A stretch of DNA of 64,000 bases from Tubiluchus corallicola (taxonomy: Eukaryota; Priapulida; Priapulimorpha; Priapulimorphida; Tubiluchidae): positions 372,001 through 436,000 of the forward strand of contig JAQGDQ010000148.1 in assembly GCA_030141605.1 (NCBI GenBank), read 5' to 3'. The notes beneath the pieces are model-generated. The model was not told where the DNA came from. It searched no databases and saw nothing but the letters and a program-made list of their open reading frames with translations. Made by a program: the position numbers and the translations under genes. Positions 1 to 22,300 of the stretch are shown in pieces; within the stretch, counting starts at the first letter, position 1, and every line of letters starts with the position of its first letter.

Positions 1-758
1 ACTAAAGCAGTTTTTTTTGGTATTTTAGAAACTAAATGTTTTGTGAGCTCATGTATATTTTTTGTAATCTTGCAAATATGATAATTTACAATGTGTCACT
101 ATTGTCTGCTAAATTGTGTAGTGTTATTGCTGCCTTTTGCCAAATTTGTTTAAGAAGTTTAGTGTATTAAGATTACATTAATGTCGTGTTAGTTAGTGAT
201 GTAGACAAGTCTTAACTGCTTGAATCCCAACTTATGTTTTGTATTACGGGTAGTCGTGTTCTCATGGTACTAGTCTGAAACTAATGGAAGTTAATTTTGT
301 GAATTTCTTTCCAAATTATGAAATTCAGGTAGAATAAATTCCTTTTTTTGAAACACCTTGTGCTAAAGAAAGGTTTTCCATTAATCGATTAACTTGTGAA
401 AGCTAACAAGACAACACACTTGTAGTATAACGAGCAGCAAGTTTCGCTGTTAAAACATAGTGAGAAAATTATCGATAGCCATGCTTTTCTGTTGTCGCAA
501 ACAGATGGCAACTGCTTATGCAGAATTTTCCAATGTAAATGCTCTTGTGATTTTGTCACAAAACCAAAAATTCAAATATTTCTTGAACTAGGCATTCTAG
601 TTGTATTGGTATGAATTTGTAACAGCAGGGTTTCAAAGTATAAAAGTTTATTTTTAACTGACATAAATTCATGGCCAAGAACTCAATGACTGTTTGAAGT
701 TCATGCATTTAGTAGCTTTTCTTCAAGCGAATGTATTTCACACATTCGTGTGTTTCAG
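1..758 (+). other. Intron of the DZANK1-like gene (5' part outside window)
   Basis: AT-rich sequence up to the acceptor TTTCAG at 753-758. I looked for a zinc-ribbon exon with paired Cys codons, which should precede exon 759-987 in this family, and found none, so it lies left of the window. No other feature is visible. Confidence 0.6.
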
Positions 759-10763
<10,005 letters not shown>

Positions 10764-11315
10764 CGGAATTCTTTGTATACCTAAGTGTGAGTAAAATCTT
10801 ACTGCTGTGTTTAAATTCCATATTTCTCGTAAATTCCAATTTGAAATCTTGTAAACAAAATTGTTTTTCGTAGTTTATTACAGGCTTTAGTCCTTTTTAA
10901 GAAAAAAACATTACAGTAATTTATGCCTTCATTCAAGTAGGTTCAAAGTTACTTTTCGAAATGTGCTTTATTGCACGTGCAAAAATAAATAGCTATCATA
11001 AAGTTTAAACAATGAAAATTGTGATAATTTCACTGATTTAATAGTCTTGTAGTGATTTGCACCCTGTTTTTGTTATATTCACTAAATATTAATCATTCTT
11101 TATTATTACAATGTATGTAAGACTATAAACTAGTTTTGTTAAGTACTCTACAAGTATTTATGCAATTAGGCTTTTACTTTGTTATTGCAAGTCTGACGTC
11201 ATTAGTTTCAGTTAGCTAAGCAGCTACACTTGAAATACCTTGCAGTTATGAATTTTCACCACTGTCTGTATAATTTTTCTGTTTTTAATGCTTTAATATG
11301 GTATTTATCATGTCC

Positions 11316-11321
11316 AATAAA
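11316..11321 (+). terminator. Candidate polyadenylation signal for DZANK1-like gene
   Basis: AATAAA in plus orientation, about 550 bp after the TAG at 10761-10763, with T/GT-rich sequence following within about 50 bp. An earlier AATAAA (10985-10990) is an alternative. The choice needs transcript ends. Confidence 0.4.
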
Positions 11322-14309
11322 AGCTTATCAATCTTTAGCTAACATTGTAATCCGATTGTGTATCATTTAATAGCTTAATGTCTTAGCGAGTACTCTGCAG
11401 GTTAATCAAATGTGATTTTAATACACAAGTGCTTGTGATTGTTTAATGTATGGAGTGCATTTGATTTTGCAACACGTTAGAGGTGAACCAAGAAGACAAG
11501 GATGTATTTGCAATATAAAGGTCCTATAATAATACAAATTCAATGCATAGTAATTAAGGCTTAAAACTTTACTTGTGTTGTATGACTCCTAAATGTGCTG
11601 ACTTCCTGGGACAGTGAAAATAGCATGGTGGCAATGAATTTATTCATATTACAAATGTTTTCAGTTTTGTGGAAGCATCTATAGTTTCGACTTCTGTGGC
11701 CATTATACACAGTAAACTAACATAGTAAAACTAATCTAAAAAACTAAGTCAGTATTTTACAGTTTGCAAACTAATGGAAGATGAGCATTATGAGAGTAAT
11801 GACACACTTAATATGTTGCCTTCATTTTTTAAAAAGTATGCTTTGCTCATCGTCATATTCTGTGATAGAGATATTCCGTCCTCAACTAAATGTTTCATTT
11901 ATTATTTAGTTAATATTTATCATTTTTTAAAAAAGTACTTTCTACTGCATTAGTTTAATTGCATAATCAATTACCTAGTGGATCATTTTAATACTGTATC
12001 TTGAAAGATTTGGAGTTGACCTTTCATGATTTTGTAATATCCTATTTCTTTTTATAGTAATTTTGTATAGTTTTTGTGTATAAATATTTATTTACACTTG
12101 TAAACTTATTTCCAAACAAGCCCAAAGAAATATTAATACTAGATTAGTGCTGGCAAATCTATCAGACTTCATCTTTCTGCAAAGCATGGACAGGTCTCTG
12201 TTTCCTTTTCTAAGCATTTGTTCTAAAAACAATGACTGCTGAAATAGTGTATCTTTAAAATTTTCTGTGACGTGAATGTAAAAATTCTAGTTGGTCTATT
12301 TTCTTGCACTGTAAACCAAAAGATGCTTGATGTTTTTCATTGTGTGTGTGTGGCTAATCTATTCTGTTTGATCAACAGAATAGAGAGGCCTGATTTACCA
12401 TTAGTAGTGGTCACCACTCACACAAAACCGGTTACAATTTGAATGATACTATACATTCTCAACATTAAGCATTACCAAGATTGTTTGTAGATGGGCTTAA
12501 ACTTTGGTATTAAATTATAGTTAAATTTTCAAAGATTCTCTTACTAAATTACCAAATTTCTTCTTTCTAATAATGATCGTTTACCCATCTGTTGAACTTG
12601 AATGGTGTACTTTTTCATGTCATGACATCTATAAAATGCAATACGTGTAGTAAATTCACTTTAATAGTGAATTGTATGTAATAACTACAGAAATAAATCA
12701 CAAAAAATTAAAATGATTTCTACTTGCATAATAAATAAACAATGATTGTATAGATGTATTTACATCACATTCATAATTAAAACATGTGCAGTGTAACCTC
12801 ATATCTCTATCTGTAATTACTTAAAGTAATTATATATATACGTGTATATTAATAAACAACTGAAATAACAGCATAATAATAATGTCATGTCAGTTATAGT
12901 TCAATACTAAGAAAAAAATCAGCTGACAGTACATGTACGCCAAATAAACATTACTAATAAAATGTCATTTTTTATAATTGCATTTAAGTACTGCACTTAA
13001 TCGTCATGATATAATTGATAAGAGTTGTACTATATATACTATGTATATATATATATATAGTTATCAGATCACTATTGGTTAAGTTTTCAGTTATACATGT
13101 AAATTTAGAATATTCGTGTAAGAATGTAAACAATGCCGGTTATAAGTAGTTAACTATTGGCAGCAACATCTGTCTATAAAACCTAAATATATAACAGCAA
13201 AAACAGGTGACAAATATGTATAAATAGTATAATTAGAGCCAGATATTAGTCGTAAGCTTAAAGCACAATCACATTTATGCGAAATTTGGAGAAATGGTGA
13301 GCCTTTATTTTTTTGTAATGTGATGACACCAAGTGGAAGTTATTTTCCTGCAGCCACCCACTTATCTACTAATTATACCTGTTGTTGTTTAGATTTGGAA
13401 CATTGCGGCTACATGTGGCTCATATGCATAAAACATGCCAGTAATAATGTGTTGTTGTTTTGGAAGTGTTCCTTCATATTTCATTTACGTACAAACACGC
13501 AAGCTTTTTTCACCTACAGGGTACATGTACTGTAGTGTACATATTTCACAGTAAGCTGATCGCTAAAAAGTAACCCATCTCACTGAATGAGATTAATCTA
13601 CTGATTTTATTTAAGAATAAAAGAAATGAAAAGATCAATTGGCAAATGGTTACTAATCAATTTTGCAGGCTGTAACACTCTTGGTGCAGTATGTCCAAAT
13701 TGTTTGATCAACCTTTATCCATTGACAAATAAGAAAATTAGATTAGCACCCTTTCTGAAACTTTTTCATTTGATGTGTACAAAAAACAGCAGAGGAGTAA
13801 CAGCCCTTCCGTAACTATAATTATTGGCTGCATAATGCAGCATGCTTTGCGTAAATATTAGTTCTCATTTCTCATGTCCACTGAATGAAACTGGGACAAT
13901 AACCTAGCTTTAACAAGTAGTTGAAAAGAAGGAATAAAATCTGCAACATTGTCTTTAATTATAAACAGATATGCAACAATAAATTAAACTAGTTACCTTA
14001 CTTACATTAATACTTTCAAAAAATTTAAACTAATGGCCTAAAATTGTCATGCTTTAACAACATGGGAACAATCACATATTTACATGATCTAAGCTGTGTA
14101 CAACTGGTATTCTTTCTGTGAAAAGGTAAATTATAATTTTAATAGGCTTATAATAATACAAAGCTAAAATTGTAAAATATAATATTGTGTAATATGATAA
14201 TGAAAATCTGATAAATAAGAAAAGGAAGACAGGTATCCATTATTTACAAAACAATCAACTAATAGAATAAAAATTTTGTCAAACTTACAAGCATAATCAC
14301 AAGAAGCCA

Positions 14310-14346
14310 TTTTATTTGTCTATAATTATTAAGTAGACAAATAAAA
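14310..14346. terminator. Hairpin carrying AATAAA on both strands (candidate bidirectional poly(A) signal)
   Basis: A perfect 13-bp inverted repeat: TTTTATTTGTCTA at 14310-14322 and its complement at 14334-14346, with an 11-nt loop. The arms give AATAAA on the minus strand (14316-14311), about 310 bp after the BAHD1 stop, and AATAAA on the plus strand (14340-14345). Use as the BAHD1 poly(A) signal is plausible. Use by the plus-strand gene is speculative, since its stop is 3.6 kb away. Confidence 0.45.
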
Positions 14347-14624
14347 CAAATTATTTAACATTTTATCGTGCCGTTAATGTCAAAATAATAACAAAGTCGA
14401 CTACTAATATTTTGAACGAACAAGCAAACTCTCGATACAAATTGCTGGGTGCAAACGTCACATGATGATTTGTAAACAACGAGGTTTAATAACTCAAGGC
14501 CAGTGGCAGTGACTTTTCTTTCCCTAAGATGAACACAATTTTCGCATTATGCAAATTCAACAATTTTAAAATTTCTTTTTTAAAATATACTTTACAACTT
14601 AATAAAATAATCTTCATTCAAGTC

Positions 14625-16363
14625 TCAGCTAGGATTCTTGAGGAGGCGTTTCTGTCTGAAGTCGTACACACGTCGGCAAATGAACACAAGATCACTGTGT
14701 GTGTCGTTGGTAGGCAGGCGGTCACGGCGCGGGTATACTTCGTCTGGCTCTGGTACTATAGCTGGACTTGGTTGCCAGTTTGCATCATGCAAACATTTGT
14801 TCTTAAGATAACTGTAAAGAACAAAATATCTTAAGTCATTGCAGTTTTCGACATCAGAATGTTTTCACAACATACAGCGGCGGTGACACTGTTCAAATCA
14901 AGTGAAACTACTAATTTTACAATTCTCCCCAAGTTTCTCTGTTCTCTGAATTAAAACTGCATAATTTTAGTTTTATAGTCTTTCGGGTTTTGGAAAATGT
15001 TGGCAAAGACAAAAAAGTGACGTAACTAACATTCTAATAGCCTTTACTTTTAGATTTTTTGAGTGATTTCATTATTTAACTGTTACACAAACTTTTCTTA
15101 TACTATCAGATTCTAGGTCATAGTTTACATTATTTCAATTGTTTGCATATAAACCAGTTTATGTGGTGCTCAGCAAATTTGAGAACCAGATTCTTTTGCT
15201 AAAAAACGCTAAACTAGTCTCCGATGTGCCAACTCCACATCCAGATTTGTCTCGCAATGAACATGAAATGAGATCATTAAGTTCTTCCTTGAAAAAAGTT
15301 TCAGGGAAAGCAGAGACAGCAAATCTCACTGTTAACTGATGAGTTCTGTTAACCTCTGCCTCTTTTACACACTGCCACATACACATTCACATATTCATAG
15401 AAAACAGATAACGAACAATGGAACTTATGCATTAATAGCTACTTTTGCTTTTAAATACACATAAATTTATACTGCATGAAAAGTAATAGAAGTCGCTTCA
15501 GGTTAATAAATAAAAGTTTCTGTTACATTGAATAAAATGAAGAATAACTGATTTGTGACATCACTTCTGTTAACAGTGACATAAATTAAGTTGTTTTGTT
15601 GAATAAACTACTGCAAGAAACGACTTGCCTACATAGAGACACTAACTCGACAGCTTATGACAATTACGCTTTTAGAATATTTTGAATAAATCGCATGTGA
15701 ATAATGCCATGCATTCATTACCGTGCATATTCATTGTGAGTCAACACAAAACATTTATCTTCAATGCAGGCTACATTGTTTTCGTCTTGATGTTTACTAG
15801 CAAACAATTCAGTAGGAAGGCAGTGCGGAAGCTTAGTAAGTTCCACATGCTCAGGTCGATAATACCAGAGTAGACTCATCATTATTTCACCTGAAAATTA
15901 GAGCATAAATAAATAATATACTTAAAGAACTCACTAAACTGGAAAGTAATAACTGTAAGAAAGTTACGTCCCTGAATGCTACAACGTCGCTCACTTCAAG
16001 AAAAATGTAAATGGATGACTGGTATCATTAGTAAATCTAGAATATGAGTTCCATTTCTCTAGACACATATTTATATTTCCACATTTTTATTATAACCCCT
16101 TACCTTGAGTGCCACTGGCCTTGTATTGGGCAATTTGTATATAAAAAAATTACTTGGGCTATAATTTATGTGCATAAATAATAAACACTTAGTTACTAAC
16201 CATCTTCAGGATTTTCATAGAATGAGGCAACTTTGGCGATGAATGGCAAGTCCTTCTTCCGGAAGCCAGACTTAAGCAAAACGCAATCACGTACTTTGAT
16301 TACGTCTCCCTCAGCGTGCTTAATACCATCGAAACACTTGCGCATTTTTGGCAAAACATCATT
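14625..16363 (-). CDS. BAHD1: BAHD1 exons 7-9: BAH domain and C-terminus
   Basis: Exon 7 (16363-16201) continues the domain begun in exon 6 (SYEWTL) and contains [14 protein letters not shown] and [10 protein letters not shown]. Exon 8 (15890-15722) contains the aromatic LLWYYRPEH strand, which in BAH readers forms part of the methyl-lysine pocket, and [16 protein letters not shown]. Exon 9 (14811-14625) carries a Pro-rich spacer, then [14 protein letters not shown] and the stop. The key aromatic positions seen in vertebrate BAHD1 are kept, so H3K27me3 reading is plausible but unproven. Introns join in phases 0, 1 and 2 with canonical sites. Confidence 0.95.
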
Positions 16364-19300
16364 CTGAAAATTTCAACAAATAAAAATATGTTGCTCACTC
16401 ATTGTGCTTTACGTTTATTAGACCAATCCACATACAGTTGCTACACAACTATATGCAAAATAGTGAGTATAGCGGTTACAATTTACAAATAACAATTTTG
16501 TGGTGTAAAGAAGCAAGGTTAGAAAAATAACGAGTTTCCACAATATGTGCTTAGCTACGAAAGTCAAATAACAATGACTAGCAAGCCTCAACAGTAAATG
16601 CAGGTGGTGACCATCAAAACTAGCGTCTGTAGGCATTTTATGTACCACACTGCCTAAAATGATTTATTTCATCGAGAGAGGAGTTTCATTGTCTCATCTT
16701 ACAAGATTATTCATGATGATAAGTAAGTTCTGGCCTAACCGTAATCGTTGAACATTGGTAGCGAGCTGGCTGTAGAAAAAATACACATTTCTAAAATTTA
16801 AAATCTTAAAATAATGCAAGAAAATGATAAATGCAGTTAATATTTAGAAGTATAATTTGCCCAACAAAAATAAACTAAATTAGATAACAAAACTAACTAC
16901 AAATAATAATATGGCACTCAAAAGTCTTTTTCAACAGTATTAAATATACTTTTCCTCAAGGACACTCCTTGTTTATTAAGCAGACATACTGAAAAAATTA
17001 TGAAAACAAAACCTACAGCAACTTAAGAATTCAGAAATGATGTTATGAATAAATAAATAGATGTACCTGAGCGTAAACAAGTTTCTCCGAGCTCTGTCCA
17101 TGCAATGTCCACTCATAACTCAGTCGGAACCTTTCCACTTGCTTGCGGGACACCTTGACAACTCCCGAGGAGGATTTAACTGCTTTCTCGTCAATTTCTG
17201 GAGATTTTCGTTTGTGAGACGAAGCTGGCTTAGGCTTCACCTCCCCGCCATTGGACTTTGAAAGCTTGCCATGACTAACTTTTAAGTTGACAACTTTTGG
17301 GGACTTCTTTAGTGGCTGTTTTGTGACAACTTTCTTTTCGCTTATCTTAATCTGCCTCACTGACTCAAGTTTTGGCGTAACAGAAATCGAAGTGCTATGT
17401 TTAGATTTACTTAGAACTGGCGTATCAGTGATATGTTTCACTGGAGTTTTTGCAGGCACAAAGTTACAGCCAGTACCAGATTTTGATATAGCAACTGTTT
17501 GACTACTACTTTTGCTCAAGTTCCCATAAGTCTGTTTACCAGCACGTGAAACTATAGCATTGTACCTAGATGATGTACTTGCTTCTAGCTTTGGTAAGAG
17601 CGATGTACCGGCTAATGGTCTAACACCATTTCCAGAATGCAATGGAGGAGGAACAGTTTGTCGGATGAGAACAGGTGGGCCACTGTCAATAGATGCAGCA
17701 ATTTCACTGCCACTAGTTGCCGTGCTATCATCGTATACAGACTTGATTGGTGACAGTACAGGAGGCCCGCTCAAGTGCCGTGATCTCACTAGTGCACCAG
17801 TTTTGTGCTTAATGATAGACAGTACAGGCGGTCCGGCATCAGCATTGAGTTTTGTTGTTCCTATACATTTGCGCTTAGTTACCAATAACGGCTTAGCATT
17901 GCTTTTAAGTAGAGAGACTCCAGCAGTAACAGTTGGCATGGAAGTAATTATACTATTGTGCTTAGTTGTACTAATATTGCTAAGCTTGGACAGTGCTGAA
18001 GGTACCACAGTATTCTGAGGAAAAGCCATATTTTGGTTGGGACGAAACTGTATGACGCCTTTGCTAGTGACATTTTCTAACATGCCACTTTTACTACAGT
18101 TCGATATTAGCTCACCACATTGTGATTTACTGAGATTATACACCAGCCGCTTATGAAGGAACAGTGACTCCTTTTTCTGGTTTGTTTTTTCTTGATCATT
18201 TTGCGATTTCTTTGATGCCTTTTGTAGATACTGGTGCTTTTTTGTCTTATTGTCACTACCAGTTAATCCATTACTGTCGCCAGTTTTACACACGACAGTA
18301 CTTCTTACAGCAGATTTAACTTTAACATTTTTTCCAGCTTTTGCTAATTGTGATGAATAGTTATTTCTTCCGATAATTTTATCTTTTCCTGTCTTTACTA
18401 GCTTGTATCTGATCTCTCCGTTTTTAAATTTTGTTGGCTTTATAGCACGCTCATTCACACCTTGTTCTTTTGCACCAGTAAAGATCTTTCGCTTCTTGTC
18501 TTTTGGCCCAGTACTATTGCTGTTCTCCTGACATTTTGACAAATCTATACAGTCTGCAGTTGATTCTACAGTGTTAAAATCCCGACTATCTAGCACAACC
18601 TCTACAGACTTGGCAGAATCAACTCTTTCGGGATCTTCTTTAATTTCAATAACCTGCTCGACGTTTATACCTTTCTGCGGTTGTTTGCGCGATGCACAAT
18701 GCACAATGGTCTCACTAGGTGGCAGAAAACCACCCATGGTAGGCAGTTGCTGGTGCAAATCAGGAGTCTGGGACTGTGGAATTCGAATGGGAACAGGTTT
18801 AGGTAGTAAACAAGCATCACTGTAAGTCTGAATAAGTGGACCAGCTGGCTGATAGAAATCTGTAAAAAGACAATTAGAATGAAACAAATTGCATGACAAG
18901 TATTGAAAAGCAGTTCACAAGCACGGCGGTTTATATAACCAAGCTTGTGAAATGTAAATGAAGATATTTGCATGTCATATATGCCAAATAGCTAAATGCA
19001 GGGGACTAAAAATTTTGCTCAATTTTTTAGTTAACTATGAGTTTTCATAAAAATACATATAAAATATGACATTATAGAACCACTTTGGTAATAGGGTTAT
19101 TGGTTACACTATTTGCTAACTTCAATTTCGTCAACCTGCAAAATTTCTGCACAACAAATTATTAATGAACAATGCATAATATAAAAACATTTCTAGATAA
19201 TAAGCAGTTTAAGGCCTACAACCAGAGGAATGCTGCGTATTGTGTGTGCAAATAAAAAGTAAAATATTTACAACAAATGCACTAAAAGCAAAAAAATTTA

Positions 19301-22300
19301 GATTCTTATTAAGAACTAGTTTAACTAACGTACAATCCCAGCCACTTTTTGCTTGGCAAGTAATATTTCGTGTTCTGTAATGTAATCAAATTGTTACAAA
19401 TTATAAACCAAAGCAATTACAGAAACGTACCATGTGTATAAGGTAAACCAGCTGGAGTCGGCCTATATGGATGATGAGGTGATACGGCTTGAAATGCACT
19501 AGGATACGACGTCTGTAACAGGAGTGGATTTATGCGTGTATAAGAACAAGTTTGACACTGACACGCAGGCAGTGGTTGTATGGCTGAATACAGTGGTGTA
19601 GCCGAAGCCTATAAAATAAGTCAACACCCAGTATGTAAACATAAGTATAAACAATCACAATAAACACATTTACAGGCTAGTTTAACTTACAGAAATAATC
19701 TTGAAGTAGCGCTTTTGACCTAATCCAATAGGAACGCTTGCATTCTCAAAGTGGAAGAAAACTGTCAGTCCTTCATTGAAAGTCTAGAATAATATTTTAA
19801 GGCTTAGTAGCCATTCATGTCTAAACTTCTAAAGTACATTCTCATTCTCCCAGTCAAGATATATCACTTGCGACTTTGCTGATCTTTAATTATCATTAAT
19901 AGACATTAAGCGTTTTTCCCTGGTTAAGGCTATACAAACTGCTAAGTAGTAAGATTATCGAGCTGTCATTGAGACATAGTTAATGGCTTTGCTTTCAGTA
20001 TCTGCAGTTTTAATAATTATTTCATTAAGCACTATGTATCAAAAATTAGTATTCGTTGTAATCATTAATAATCCTGCTATGATATAATGACAAAAAGATA
20101 AAACCTTCGCTCATTTTAACAGACAATATTAGCACTAACAGCTATTTAGTGACTTACGCTTACAACAATACCTGTAAAGATGCAACACACAAATAACAAA
20201 TAACATATAGAGTGTACATCCACTAATCTCAAATCCAAGACTGCATCGTTGCAGTCCGAAATCTAGACCATTTGGCCACCCATCCCAAGACAAGATGATT
20301 TAGCAATTTGTAAATCGTTAAGAAAATTGTAAGTTATTGTGACTAAATATATAATCATTTTTTTATGTAAATTGTGTTTTAATTTAGTTATATAAGGACA
20401 AAGTGCAATGGTTTAATGTAAAACTTTTATTCAATTCGTTCCTCTGCACAGTCTGCTTAGAGAAAAGAAAAAAGCAAGCTTCAATTTGTCAGCGTAAGAT
20501 GTCGAATTCTCAATTAATTAAAAAAGCCTACCTTTCCAGTTATTTGTGGAATAATTTAAAAGTTAAAAACTTTCTTCTCCACATATAAGCAAGATTTCCT
20601 AAGTTTAAGTCCAGCTAATTTTCTATAGCTTCCTTTCCATACCACGAATACCTTCCTTGTTATGGCAAAAGAACATATAGCAACCAACATGAATAATTTA
20701 TCAGTTGATACCCACTACTTTACATTAAAGCTTAGGACTGTTGGACACTTCACTGGGTGCAAATTTAGCAATTTTTCTAAAGGTAATGGGGACAAGCACC
20801 TAGGCCTTTCCCATTTTTCTCAGTGCGTATAGAACCCTATACAATAATTAATTTGACACAGCAATTTGACAACATTAAAATATTTTTCCTTATATACCTG
20901 CTTAGGTTATTTCTGCCTAATCTGTATTTAAGAGTAAATTCCTCATTCGAGACAATTTCATTAAACTCCCAAACGACACTTATCTTTTTATATACTAACG
21001 GCATGCATTTTAGCAAAATATATTTGCATTTCATCTGTTTCCTTTTCTATTACCACTTTTTAAAATAGTTCATTCAGTTTATGAATAAGTGAAGTTAATC
21101 AGGCTAAATCCAACATGCACCCACAACAATGTCATTAACATGGCGGCGTCTTTGCATAAAGCAACATGCAAGTGAAAACTTCTGTAATTTGGAGTTTGGA
21201 TGCTTCCTATATAACCAGATCAAATTAAATTATCCTGTAAACATTAGTTTTCTGCACTGCTAACTGCATACGTCGACTCAGAAAAGATACAAAGTATGCG
21301 GAAACATGATGAACATGGCAAGCTTAGTTTATAAGCCACGGGAACCAGTATAGAGACTTTTGCCTGTTCGTCGGCAGATTCACCAGAACAGATAGATCGC
21401 AAAACGTGGATCAAACAGCAGGGGTCCACCTCGCAATGGCCAATGAGGCACTCTTAATTAGCCCTAACTGTTTTTTGATTTTTGAGGGCCTGGGCCTTTA
21501 GTCACATGCCCAACCATATTTGCACAAAAGCCTATATGAAATATACAGCTAAAGTGTGTGTGTTCATGATTGTTTTTGCTTTTTTCTTGCTGTAAAACAC
21601 CTTGTGCAGCTAAAATTCGTTAATAAAAGTGAAAAATGGTGAAGCAGTGTGCTTGCGGCATGTGTAATGTGGATATATGGTATCCAGAAAGGTTAGAAGG
21701 ACTTTGACTTATAAATCGAACCCTCTTTCAGCTGAGTTCCCCAACCCAAAAAAGACTTAGAAGGGTGTCAATGATGGGTCAGAACATGCGGGAGGCCACA
21801 TGAACAGCTCAACCCATTAACAATTAATAAAAATTGTGCTGTCTGCTAAAAGAGAAGTTTTTTAATGTTTTATTATTACTGCTGGTTACTAATAGAACGT
21901 GTTGTGCTAAACCAAGACTTAAGTCACTGCAACAAAATATTCCAGATACTGTACAGCATAAAATAGGATTTTGTTCATTGAGCATGACTGTTTGAACGTA
22001 CAGTAGTATAGTTAAATAGATCACCTGGGCTAACTTACTTGATTTTTAATTTATTCAGTTTTCGTGTTTATGTTAGAATTAGGTACAAGACACTAAAATA
22101 ATTTGCTTTTTTGGTGTAAGTAAAAGTGTTATAAAAATTTTGCTTTACGACTCAACATGTAGAGCTAAGTTAATACACCATTTCATATTTGTTAATTTAC
22201 CACTATGTTGTAACTTTTATTATAACTAGCGCTTTTATCGTAACTGTGTTTGAAACTTCGCAGTAAATCTTGATATAGTGCACATATCCTTGCGTATAAT

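Larger units (their letters stand above)
10764..14624. other. Intergenic space between convergent 3' ends
   Basis: This holds the DZANK1 3' untranslated region and, at the right, the BAHD1 3' untranslated region. It is AT-rich, with short TA runs (about 12832-12840 and 13041-13060). Small ORFs (13320-13535, 13626-13814) show no recognisable domain and I do not call them genes. Confidence 0.6.

Noticed and set aside
17560-18018. 152-residue plus-strand ORF
   Set aside because: Antisense shadow of BAHD1 exon 6, with no domain of its own.
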